A stretch of DNA of 8,057 nt from an uncultured Erysipelotrichaceae bacterium (GTDB lineage: Bacteria > Bacillota_I > Bacilli_A > Erysipelotrichales > Erysipelotrichaceae): assembly GCA_900319505.1 (NCBI GenBank), contig ONOV01000187.1, positions 1-8,057 on the forward strand. The letters run 5' to 3'. Shown piece after piece: positions 1 to 7,450 of this stretch. The position numbers and the translations under genes were made by a program. The notes under the pieces were generated by a model. That model had not been told where the DNA came from and searched no databases. It saw only the letters and a program-made list of their open reading frames with translations. Within the stretch, counting starts at the first letter, position 1; each line of letters opens with the position of its first letter.

Positions 1-4
1 CAGC

Positions 5-36
5 AAAAAAAGAACTGCCTTTTCTCAGACAGTTCT
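5..36 (-). terminator. Intrinsic terminator ending the glycogen operon
   Basis: Read on the minus strand, AGAACTG (36-30) pairs with CAGTTCT (17-11) as a 7-bp stem, with two further inner base pairs after one mismatch, and is followed at once by a run of seven T (11-5). The stem begins 9 bases after the pulA stop codon. On the plus strand the hairpin has no following T-run, so it should act only on minus-strand transcripts. It marks the end of the mscS-glgB-glgP-pulA transcription unit. Confidence 0.9.
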
Positions 37-45
37 CAATACGTT

Positions 46-2169
46 TTATCTGACTGCTACAATGACGGACAGTCCCGGGACATAGATATGATTTTCGGGT
101 GTTTCATGCGCATTGCCATACTGATCAAATACCGTAAGCCACTGTTCCTGCTCATAGTAGTCCTTGTTGTCATAGGTCGGATTGAAGATGACTCTTAATA
201 ACGTGCAGTGATTCTTTTCATCCTCACAGGTAATATCCATGAATACCACGCTTCCTTCACCAACGGAGGGATGGACATAGTTGGCAACCTGTTCACCGGT
301 AGACAGATGGAAAGCAAGGAAGTTCTTTCTGACCTTAATGGCTTTCTCAGTATACACCACAACATCTCTGTTCTGTACCGCTCTGTCCCAGTTCATCTGG
401 TTGATGGCATCGCCGGCATTGTAGGAGTTGGAGTTGTCATTCTTGGTGCCGCAGAACTCTTCCCCGGCATGCAGGAACGGCACACCGATGGAGAATAGCG
501 TTGAAGCAATCAGCATCTTCATCCTGAGAAGTCTTGTATCATGGTTCTCATTGCCATTGCATACCCGCATCTTGTCCCATGCTGTGCCGTTATCATGTGT
601 TTCCACACTGTTGATGGTCTTGCAGGGGGATGAGAAGCGGTAGAAGTACGGTTCATGCAGGACATTGCCGGAAATAGCGGAACACATCGCAAAGGACATG
701 TCCATATCACCGGTAATATAGCCTCTGACATACTTCTGATCGTCACTTGTCTTGCCTTTTACCGTATCACGGAAGAAGTCATTGAAGTGGCCGATCTCCG
801 GCATGAGATCCTGGTTGACAATACATGCTTTCTGACGGGGATCAAGGATGGTAGGCATATCCCAGCCTTCCCCATAGATAATGGCATCCGGCCTGATCTT
901 CTTGACCGCATCATGAATCTCATTCATCGTCTCGACATCCAGTACGCCCATCAGATCAAATCTGTATCCATCCACGCCATATAGACGCATCAGGATCTCA
1001 CAGACATGGATGAAATAACGGCGCATCATCGGACTGTTGGAGTTGAGATCATTGCCGCAATAGGAGCCATTGGAAAGATAGCCGTCATCATTATAGCGGT
1101 AATAGTAGTAAGGAACGACTCTGGCAAACGGAGAGCTGTCCACATCATACATATGATTGAACACCACATCGAGGGTGACGCGGATGTCATTCTTATGCAT
1201 GGTTGTCACCAGCTGTCTGAACTCCTTCATGCGGCAGTAAGGATCTTTGGGATTGGTCGCATAGCTGCCTTCCAGGGCGATGTACTGGGCTGGATCATAG
1301 CCCCAGTTATAGCCCCGGTCAGGATGCAGTTCATCTACCGTTGCGTAGTCCAGTACCGGCTGCAGCTGCAGATGGGTAATGCCAAGCTCCTTGAAATAGG
1401 CAAGGCCGGTCGGATATCCCTTCCATTCCGTATGATCCTCACACATGGACACAAACTTGCCATGGGTCCTGGTTCCGGAACTGTGGGCACTGGTCACATC
1501 TCTGACATGACATTCATAGATGATGGCATCCACATTCGATCTGATCTTTGTCTTCAGCGGATAGTCCGGTATTTCATTGAGCACATCCGTGTCAATGACT
1601 GCAGAGAATCTGCCGTTGGCGGTTGAGCTCAAGGCATACGGGTCCAGTGTCTCTACGGTTTCACCATTACGGGTGACATAGTAGGTATACACGGCATGGG
1701 AAAGATCTCCATTGACAGTGGTACGCCATACGCCTTTGGCATCGTAGGTAAGCTTGTAGCTCTTCTCTTCCCCATAGTTGATGAGCCTTAACACAACATT
1801 GGTTGCGGTCGGCGCCCACAGATTGAAGTCGGTATAGAGAAGATGATACTGGGAACCAAGATCATCACCCGCATAATCAAACTGCTTCATGAATACCGGG
1901 TTATGGGTAATCATGCGCATCTGCAGCGGTACCGCCAGACCATGGGAATCATGAACCATGTACTCCACACCGAACACCATGTCCGCCGGAGAAGTCAGAT
2001 CATATCTGACCTGGTCCGGGTGTTCATCCACCCGGTTGACCAGCAGATCAATGTACATCCCGCTGGATGAAGTGAGATAGAAGAAATCCGAACGGCCTCC
2101 ATAGAAATTGCGGTTCATCCAGATGGTAATTTTGCCGAAATCATCTGCGTATGCCTGAAATGCCGGCAT
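46..2169 (-). CDS. pulA: Type I pullulanase, intracellular glycogen/alpha-glucan debranching enzyme (AmyX-like)
   Basis: This 707-residue GH13 enzyme hydrolyses alpha-1,6 branch linkages in pullulan, branched dextrins and glycogen limit dextrin. The type I pullulanase signature YNWGYDP is at residues 287-293. GH13 conserved regions are DVVFNH (334-339), GYRFDLMG (401-408, nucleophile D405), YGEGW (432-436, acid/base E434) and VETHDN (522-527, transition-state D526). An N-terminal domain (about 1-105) and a CBM48-like beta-sandwich (about 110-195, starting near FNLWAP) precede the barrel, as in Bacillus subtilis AmyX, which is of similar length (about 718 residues). There is no signal peptide, membrane segment or anchor, so it acts in the cytoplasm. 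The ATG follows an AAGGAGGG ribosome binding site at good spacing and lies 29 bases after the glgP stop; a terminator follows directly. In context it removes branch points that stall GlgP. The family assignment is firm; the substrate in the cell is inferred. Confidence 0.96.
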   Translation of the reverse strand: MPAFQAYADDFGKITIWMNRNFYGGRSDFFYLTSSSGMYIDLLVNRVDEHPDQVRYDLTSPADMVFGVEYMVHDSHGLAVPLQMRMITHNPVFMKQFDYAGDDLGSQYHLLYTDFNLWAPTATNVVLRLINYGEEKSYKLTYDAKGVWRTTVNGDLSHAVYTYYVTRNGETVETLDPYALSSTANGRFSAVIDTDVLNEIPDYPLKTKIRSNVDAIIYECHVRDVTSAHSSGTRTHGKFVSMCEDHTEWKGYPTGLAYFKELGITHLQLQPVLDYATVDELHPDRGYNWGYDPAQYIALEGSYATNPKDPYCRMKEFRQLVTTMHKNDIRVTLDVVFNHMYDVDSSPFARVVPYYYYRYNDDGYLSNGSYCGNDLNSNSPMMRRYFIHVCEILMRLYGVDGYRFDLMGVLDVETMNEIHDAVKKIRPDAIIYGEGWDMPTILDPRQKACIVNQDLMPEIGHFNDFFRDTVKGKTSDDQKYVRGYITGDMDMSFAMCSAISGNVLHEPYFYRFSSPCKTINSVETHDNGTAWDKMRVCNGNENHDTRLLRMKMLIASTLFSIGVPFLHAGEEFCGTKNDNSNSYNAGDAINQMNWDRAVQNRDVVVYTEKAIKVRKNFLAFHLSTGEQVANYVHPSVGEGSVVFMDITCEDEKNHCTLLRVIFNPTYDNKDYYEQEQWLTVFDQYGNAHETPENHIYVPGLSVIVAVR

Positions 2170-2198
2170 TGAGATCCCTCCTTCCTTGCAAGAATGAA

Positions 2199-4601
2199 TC
2201 AGAACTTATAGGAATTGATATGCCAGATATCCCTGACATACTCTTCAATGGTACGGTCGCTGGAGAAATAGCCGCTCTTTGCAATGTTGACAAGGCAGCT
2301 CTTCGCCCATGCCCTTCTGTCCTGATAGCGGGCAGAGATTTCTTCCTGTGCTTTGACATAGGCATCAAAGTCAGCCAGGACAAAGAACTCATCATTCTTA
2401 CTTCTGAGTTCATCATAAATCAGACGGAAATCATTGCCGTCGCCCGTCCAGAAGCCGTTGATGAAGGTATCCATGACATTGCGGATTCTTTCATCGTTCT
2501 GATAATAGCTGAAGGCATTGTAGTTATAGCGCATCTGTTCCAGCTGTTCGACTGTCAGACCGAAGATGACATCATTCTCACGTCCGACAAGACGATCGAT
2601 TTCCACATTGGCACCATCGAGTGTACCCAATGTAATCGCACCGTTCATCATGAACTTCATATTGCCGGTACCGGAAGCTTCCTTGCCGGCCGTACTGATC
2701 TGCTCAGAGATATCCGTACCGGGAACCAGTGTTTCCGCCATGGTGACACAGTGGTTGGGCAGGAAGACAACCTTGAGATAATCCTTTGTGTCCGGATCAC
2801 TGTTGACCTTCCAGGCAACATTGTTGATAAGCTTGATGACATTCTTGGCAAAGGCATAGGAGCTTGCCGCCTTGGCCGCAAACAGATAGGTATGCGGATT
2901 GATGCGGAAGTTCTTATCTGCCTTCATACGCTGGTAGAGGTAGATGACCTGCATGATGTTGAGCAGCTGTCTCTTATAGGCATGAAGACGCTTGGCCTGA
3001 GTATCAATGATGGAGTGCGGATCAATGATTTCACCAGTCAGATCCTTTACATAGTCAGCCAGGATTTCCTTGCGCTTTTCCTTGACGGCCAGGAATTCAT
3101 CCTGAACCGTCGGCTCGTCAACATACTTCATCAGATCTTCAAAATGATGCCAGTCTGTCTCGTAGCTCTTGCCGATGTTCTTATCAAGCATGTTTCTCAG
3201 CTGCGGGTTGGCATACAGCAGCCATCTTCTGTGGGTGATGCCGTTGGTCTTGTTGTTGAACTTGTCCGGATAAAGAACTGTATAATCGCGGAACAGATCG
3301 TTCCTGAGGATTTCACTGTGGATCTCGGCAACACCGTTGACACTGTGGGAGCCGATAATGGCAAGGCTTGCCATGTGCAGCATGCCATCCCGGACCGGTC
3401 TTGTTCTTTCCACAAAGCCCCAGTCATTTCCAACATGCTGGCTGGCCATATCACAGTATCTGCGGTCAATTTCCGCAATGATCATCCATACCCGGGGCAG
3501 CAGTGTCTGAATGAAGCTGACCGGCCACTTTTCCAGCGCTTCCGCCATGACCGTATGGTTGGTATAGGCAACGGTTCTTGTGACAATATCCCATGCCTTT
3601 TCCCAGCTGTACTGATAATCATCCATCAGCACACGCATCAGTTCCGGAATCACCAGAACAGGATGAGTATCGTTCAGCTGAATCGCTACTTTATCCGGCA
3701 GATTATCCAGGGAAGGATGGCTCTTGAGATGGGTTGTGACAATGTTGTTAACGCCGGCACAGACAAAGAAGTATTCCTGCTTGAGCCGCAGATATTTGCC
3801 TTCATCTGTGGAATCATCAGGATAGACATTCAGACAGATCGCATCCACATCGCTCAGATACTTGCGGTACTCCATATCACGCGGCGTATAATTGCTCGGT
3901 TCTGCACTCCAGAGTCTTAAGGTATTGGTTGTCCTGGTGCCGGCACCGATCATGGCTACATCATACGGAACGGCCATGATATGGGTGGCATTTCTGTGTC
4001 TGAAGTGCATATTGCCCTTATCATCATAGGTGATTTCAATATTGCCGTAGAAGCGTACATCCACCGCATGCTTGGGCTTTCTGATTTCCCATGGCGTACC
4101 GATGCGCATCCACATATCCGGCACTTCCACCTGTTCACCCTTCTTGTTGATGAACTGACGGAAAAGACCGGCCCGATAACGGATACAGTTGCCGTTTACC
4201 ATATAGCCTTCCGAGGCACTGGAATCCATGAAGCAGGCAGCCAGTCGGCCAAGACCGCCATTGCCAAGACCCGGATCCGCTTCCAGATCCGCCAGTTCAT
4301 TATAATCAATGCCCAGCTCCTTCAGTCCTTCAACAACCATGTCATAAATACCCAGGTTCTGCAGGTTGCTTGTCAGCATTCTGCCCAGCAGAAACTCCAT
4401 GGAGAAGTAATAAACCTGCTTGGCATCCTTGGCTCTTGCGACGACTTTTGTATCCTTCCAGTTGACATTGGCAAAATCTCTGACCATTTCACCAAGTACC
4501 ATATACTTTTCCGTGGGATGTGTTTCCTCCACGGCACAGCCATAAGACTCTACCAGTCTTCTTGTATACTCCTTCTTGAACTCCACCTTGTTTCTAAACA
4601 T
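2199..4601 (-). CDS. glgP: Glycogen/maltodextrin phosphorylase (GT35)
   Basis: This 800-residue, PLP-dependent GT35 enzyme cleaves terminal alpha-1,4 glucose from glycogen or maltodextrin with phosphate, giving glucose-1-phosphate. The PLP site EASGTGNMKF spans residues 641-650, with K649 the Schiff-base lysine. Other family blocks are GNGGLGRLAACFMDS (113-127), QLNDTHP (308-314), KTNGITHRRW (451-460) and KRLHAYKRQ (537-545). The length is typical for bacteria. The N-terminus begins directly with the core (MFRNKVEF) and lacks the phosphorylatable extension of animal enzymes, so covalent control of that kind is not expected. The ATG follows an AGAGG ribosome binding site and starts 15 bases after the glgB stop; pulA starts 29 bases downstream. 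Lying between branching and debranching enzymes, it is most likely the cytoplasmic glycogen-degrading phosphorylase; a maltodextrin preference cannot be excluded from sequence. All key residues appear intact. Confidence 0.97.
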   Translation of the reverse strand: MFRNKVEFKKEYTRRLVESYGCAVEETHPTEKYMVLGEMVRDFANVNWKDTKVVARAKDAKQVYYFSMEFLLGRMLTSNLQNLGIYDMVVEGLKELGIDYNELADLEADPGLGNGGLGRLAACFMDSSASEGYMVNGNCIRYRAGLFRQFINKKGEQVEVPDMWMRIGTPWEIRKPKHAVDVRFYGNIEITYDDKGNMHFRHRNATHIMAVPYDVAMIGAGTRTTNTLRLWSAEPSNYTPRDMEYRKYLSDVDAICLNVYPDDSTDEGKYLRLKQEYFFVCAGVNNIVTTHLKSHPSLDNLPDKVAIQLNDTHPVLVIPELMRVLMDDYQYSWEKAWDIVTRTVAYTNHTVMAEALEKWPVSFIQTLLPRVWMIIAEIDRRYCDMASQHVGNDWGFVERTRPVRDGMLHMASLAIIGSHSVNGVAEIHSEILRNDLFRDYTVLYPDKFNNKTNGITHRRWLLYANPQLRNMLDKNIGKSYETDWHHFEDLMKYVDEPTVQDEFLAVKEKRKEILADYVKDLTGEIIDPHSIIDTQAKRLHAYKRQLLNIMQVIYLYQRMKADKNFRINPHTYLFAAKAASSYAFAKNVIKLINNVAWKVNSDPDTKDYLKVVFLPNHCVTMAETLVPGTDISEQISTAGKEASGTGNMKFMMNGAITLGTLDGANVEIDRLVGRENDVIFGLTVEQLEQMRYNYNAFSYYQNDERIRNVMDTFINGFWTGDGNDFRLIYDELRSKNDEFFVLADFDAYVKAQEEISARYQDRRAWAKSCLVNIAKSGYFSSDRTIEEYVRDIWHINSYKF

Positions 4602-4616
4602 ATTTCTTTCCTCTTT

Positions 4617-6425
4617 CTAATCTCTGACCAGCCACATGCAGGCATACGGTCCCAGATGTACGTGTACGCAAGGTATATCGTTTTCCCTAACGGTACCGAA
4701 TGTATCGTTTACAGTTTCCATTATACCGCCATACTGCTTTTCTGCACTATTGACAAGTATCCTCCAGTTTCCTTCTTTTCCCACCGGTACAATCCGGTCA
4801 GGATAGTCCGAGGACGTCATATTCATAGCACATACGATTCTTTCCGTGTCTGCGATTCTTGCAAAGACAAAGATACATTCCTGTGCATCCCCATCATCCA
4901 GCCACACGAACCCTTCCTCTTTATCATCCCATGCATACAGAGCCGGATGACTCCGGTACAGCTGGCACAGGGTGGTAAAGTAATGGACGAACTTCTGATG
5001 CATGGGATAATCCAGCAGGATCCAGTCCAGTTCCCGTTTTTCATCAAACTCACGGAACACCGCCATTTCATTGCCCATGAAATTCAGTTTCCCGCCCGGA
5101 TGGGCAAACATATAGCCATACAGATTCCTGACCTCGGCAAACTTCGTATCATAATCGCCCCACATACGGTCGATCACCGACTTCTTGCCATGTACATTCT
5201 CATCATGACTCAGCGGCAATAGAAACCTCTCACTGTAGAAATACGCCATGGAAAACAGCAGCCGGCCATGTTCAAACGGCCGGTATACCGGATCTTTTCC
5301 ATAGTATTCCAGCGTGTCATTCATCCAGCCAAGATCCCACTTATAATCAAAACCGAGTCCGCCGTCTTCAATTGCTCTGGTTACTCCTGGATAATCCGTA
5401 CTGTCCTCGGCAATCATCATCACCTGGGGATGCCTTGCCTGCATGGCATAGTTGAGACGCTTGACAAAGGTAATAGCACCCTCATTCTCGCCTCTTCTTT
5501 TATCTCCGCCCCAATAGATCATATTGGAGACGGCATCTATTCTCAATCCATCCATATGATAGACATCACACCAGAACGAGCAGGCACTCATCAGAAACGA
5601 TCTGACCTCATCCTTCCACAGGTTGAAGTTGAGCGTGCCCCAGGGACTTTCCGCATCATAGATATGATGATACTCATACAGCTGTTCCCCATCAAAAAGC
5701 TTCAGTCCGAACTCATCCTTGACAAAGTGCACCGGCACAATGTCCATGATTACCCCGATTCCTGCTTCATGCAGGGCATCCACAAGACTGACAAAATCCT
5801 TGGGTGAGCCATAACGGCTGGTCACGGCAAAGTAGCCGCTTGCCTGATAGCCCCATGAACCGTCATAGGGATGTTCATTCAGCGGCATGAACTCCACATG
5901 CGTATAGGCATGTTCCTTCAGATAGGGAATGAGTTCATTCTGCAGAAAGCGGTAGGAACATTTCCCGCCGGCATCCTTCTTCCATCCTCCGGCATACAGT
6001 TCATAGATATTCATTGGTGCATCAAAGTTCTTGTTTCTCTTCTGCATCCATGCTTCATCATGCCATCTGAATTTATTCAGATCATAGATAATGGAAGCGT
6101 GTGCCCCATCATATTCCGCTTCAAAGGCATAGGGATCACCCTTGTCATGGATCTGGCCATGACTGTCTTCGATTCTGTATTTATACTGATCCTGTTCAAT
6201 CGCCCTCTCACTGACAATTGACCACACCCCGGTAAAACCGGTGCGCTCCATCCTGAGAGGATGATCGTTCCACCCGGTAAAAGGACCGATGACACTGACA
6301 TTGCGGGCATGCGGCGCATACACCGTAAAACGCACACCGCCCTCACACTTGTGCGCACCGAATACCTGCCAGGCATCAATACATGTGCCTTCATGAAACA
6401 GATCAATCAGCTTCTGCGTCTTCAT
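4617..6425 (-). CDS. glgB: 1,4-alpha-glucan (glycogen) branching enzyme, GH13
   Basis: This 602-residue enzyme cuts alpha-1,4 chains and re-attaches the piece by an alpha-1,6 bond, creating glycogen branches. A CBM48-type domain (about residues 25-120, including FTVYAPHA and GPFTGWN) precedes the GH13 barrel. Counted from the ATG start, conserved regions are DIVPVHF (228-234), GLRIDAV with nucleophile D297, IAEDST with acid/base E340, and LPLSHDENVHGKKS with D408. FMGNE and a C-terminal beta domain follow. It lacks the extra N-terminal module that makes E. coli GlgB longer. The frame stays open to a TTG at 6458, but I chose the ATG at 6425: the extra 11 residues (MWLFHRRKKAR) are not family-like, and a purine-rich AGAAGGAAGAAGG sits just upstream of the ATG. 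It overlaps the mscS end by 23 bases, suggesting translational coupling, and precedes glgP by 15 bases. It is cytoplasmic. Confidence 0.95.
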   Translation of the reverse strand: MKTQKLIDLFHEGTCIDAWQVFGAHKCEGGVRFTVYAPHARNVSVIGPFTGWNDHPLRMERTGFTGVWSIVSERAIEQDQYKYRIEDSHGQIHDKGDPYAFEAEYDGAHASIIYDLNKFRWHDEAWMQKRNKNFDAPMNIYELYAGGWKKDAGGKCSYRFLQNELIPYLKEHAYTHVEFMPLNEHPYDGSWGYQASGYFAVTSRYGSPKDFVSLVDALHEAGIGVIMDIVPVHFVKDEFGLKLFDGEQLYEYHHIYDAESPWGTLNFNLWKDEVRSFLMSACSFWCDVYHMDGLRIDAVSNMIYWGGDKRRGENEGAITFVKRLNYAMQARHPQVMMIAEDSTDYPGVTRAIEDGGLGFDYKWDLGWMNDTLEYYGKDPVYRPFEHGRLLFSMAYFYSERFLLPLSHDENVHGKKSVIDRMWGDYDTKFAEVRNLYGYMFAHPGGKLNFMGNEMAVFREFDEKRELDWILLDYPMHQKFVHYFTTLCQLYRSHPALYAWDDKEEGFVWLDDGDAQECIFVFARIADTERIVCAMNMTSSDYPDRIVPVGKEGNWRILVNSAEKQYGGIMETVNDTFGTVRENDIPCVHVHLGPYACMWLVRD

Positions 6426-7233
6426 GCGTGCCTTCTTCCTTCTGTGAAACAACCACAAGCCGGCCGGAAGTAATTCCCGCCTTTACCATCTCTTCACGGA
6501 TCTTCTGTCTGAGATCATAGTAGACATCCCAGTAATCCGCATTATCACACCATGCTCTTACGGTAAACAGCATGCCTTTTTCATCCTCTCCTTCATATCT
6601 TGCAAAAGGAGCCGGTTCTTTCTCTACTTTATCACATGCATACATGACATTCATCATGATTTTCTGCACCATGCCAATATCAGAATCAAAAGCACAGCCA
6701 AAGGAAAGATCCACCCTTCTTTTTCCTGACACACTGTAATCCGTAATACTGGATGCCATCAATGTCCCATTGGGAATGGTAATCCGGCAGGCATCCGGGG
6801 TCATCAGTACCGTATAGAACAGATTGATCTCCTTCACCGTACCGGCATTTGTCCCATCACTGATATAGTCACCTACGGCAAAAGGCCTTGTCACCAGCAT
6901 GATAATGCCCCCGGCAAGATTGCTTAAAGCACCCTGCAGCGCCATGCCCACGGCAACCCCGGCCGATGCCAGTACTGTAATCACACTGGCCATCGGTACG
7001 CCTAATACATTGATGATGGAAATAAACAGAACGATATAAAGAACCGCTTTGACAAAATTATCCAGAAAAGAGCGCACCGTCGGATCCAGACGTGCATATC
7101 CCCTTGTCTTCTTCATGAAAACAAGCAGTTTTTTAATGATGAATCTGCCGACAAAATAGATGGCGGCCGCCGCTGCTATTTTTCCCGCCGCATTCACGCA
7201 GAAATCCACCAGGCGTTCAATCACAGCTTCCAT
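6403..7233 (-). CDS. mscS: MscS-family small-conductance mechanosensitive channel
   Basis: This 276-residue membrane protein forms a heptameric channel that opens under membrane tension and releases small solutes during hypo-osmotic shock. Three membrane helices are visible: about 15-40 (Ala-rich), 61-79 and 82-114. The last is the pore helix with the MscS glycine/alanine pattern (SAGVAVGMALQGALSNLAGG, 90-109), followed by the hallmark RPFAVGD (116-122). A beta domain follows, with ITIPNG (151-156) and an alpha/beta domain ending near 255. The length is close to E. coli MscS (286). The usual Pro-rich strand after the last helix (I-PFPQ-type) is replaced by ITSGRLVVV, and the tail is acidic. 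The ATG has a very strong AGGAGGAGG ribosome binding site four bases upstream. It is the first gene of the unit and overlaps glgB by 23 bases. The family call is firm; the gating details are unknown. Confidence 0.95.
   Translation of the reverse strand: MEAVIERLVDFCVNAAGKIAAAAAIYFVGRFIIKKLLVFMKKTRGYARLDPTVRSFLDNFVKAVLYIVLFISIINVLGVPMASVITVLASAGVAVGMALQGALSNLAGGIIMLVTRPFAVGDYISDGTNAGTVKEINLFYTVLMTPDACRITIPNGTLMASSITDYSVSGKRRVDLSFGCAFDSDIGMVQKIMMNVMYACDKVEKEPAPFARYEGEDEKGMLFTVRAWCDNADYWDVYYDLRQKIREEMVKAGITSGRLVVVSQKEEGTHEDAEAD
6431..6443 (-). promoter_or_regulatory. glgB ribosome binding site inside the mscS coding region
   Basis: On the minus strand AGAAGGAAGAAGG ends five bases before the glgB ATG (6425-6423). 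It lies within the last codons of mscS, so ribosomes finishing mscS pass over it. It supports the ATG at 6425 over the in-frame TTG at 6458. The match to AGGAGG is partial, which fits initiation helped by coupling to mscS translation. Confidence 0.6.
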
Positions 7234-7237
7234 TCGG

Positions 7238-7246
7238 CCTCCTCCT
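7238..7246 (-). promoter_or_regulatory. mscS ribosome binding site, near-perfect
   Basis: AGGAGGAGG on the minus strand ends four bases before the mscS ATG (7233-7231); the first AGGAGG copy has 7-base spacing. It fixes the mscS start and is the strongest ribosome binding site in the operon, so mscS and the coupled glgB may be translated well. Confidence 0.85.
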
Positions 7247-7269
7247 ATCCCATACAGAACACTTCAAGT

Positions 7270-7299
7270 ATTTTATGACAAAGTGTGCATCAGGTTCAA
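7270..7299 (-). promoter_or_regulatory. Probable sigma-A promoter of mscS-glgB-glgP-pulA
   Basis: On the minus strand, TTGAAC (7299-7294) and TAAAAT (7275-7270) are separated by 18 bases. The -10 box matches TATAAT at five of six positions and the -35 box matches TTGACA at four of six. The predicted start lies near 7263, giving a leader of about 30 bases that ends in the mscS ribosome binding site. Its place between the upstream terminator and the first gene supports it. I saw no convincing CcpA (cre) operator, riboswitch or attenuator nearby. Confidence 0.55.
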
Positions 7300-7396
7300 C
7301 CGAGCCGTCGCACTTTTTCAACCAGTGCAAAGCATGCATGCAGAAAAATCATCAGAAAACCCGGAAATATGAACAGAAATACCCTTCCTTCCGTAT

Positions 7397-7430
7397 AAAA
7401 AGACCTGACTTCCCAGCAGGAAATCAGATC
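7397..7430 (-). terminator. Intrinsic terminator of the surface-protein gene
   Basis: On the minus strand GATCTGATTTCC (7430-7419) pairs with GGAAGTCAGGTC (7413-7402) as a 12-bp stem, including two G-T pairs, around a 5-base loop, followed by TTTTT (7401-7397). It starts 20 bases after the stop codon of the surface-protein gene. It separates that gene from the glycogen operon, so the two are expected to be independent transcription units. Confidence 0.9.
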
Positions 7431-7450
7431 ATGGATGAAATCTTCTGTAA

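Larger units (their letters stand above)
7234..7450. other. Intergenic region between surface-protein gene and mscS
   Basis: This 217-bp non-coding stretch holds a terminator (7397-7430), a probable promoter (7270-7299) and the mscS ribosome binding site (7238-7246). The remaining roughly 95 bases between terminator and -35 box contain only a 10-bp palindrome GCATGCATGC (7332-7341) and a short hydrophobic reading frame on the minus strand (stop at 7296-7298) that is not strong enough to call a gene. No tRNA, known riboswitch or insertion-sequence end was recognised. Confidence 0.6.

Noticed and set aside
2151..3920. A 589-codon open frame on the plus strand, antisense to glgP (and similar ones at 3981-5222 and 1006-1626)
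   Set aside because: These frames are in exact codon-to-codon register with the minus-strand genes, so they stay open simply because those genes rarely use TTA, CTA or TCA codons. The predicted proteins show no recognisable domain, while the opposite strand encodes intact, motif-complete enzymes.
6426..6458. A longer glgB starting at TTG 6458
   Set aside because: The 11 added residues (MWLFHRRKKAR) do not resemble branching-enzyme N-termini, the start codon is weak, and the ATG at 6425 has a nearby purine-rich ribosome binding site.
7332..7341. 10-bp palindrome GCATGCATGC upstream of the predicted promoter, with TTTTTC/GAAAAA arms nearby
   Set aside because: It is a simple alternating GCAT run with no second copy in the window and no match to an operator I know. 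The flanking arms are short and far apart, so an operator or hairpin call is not supported.
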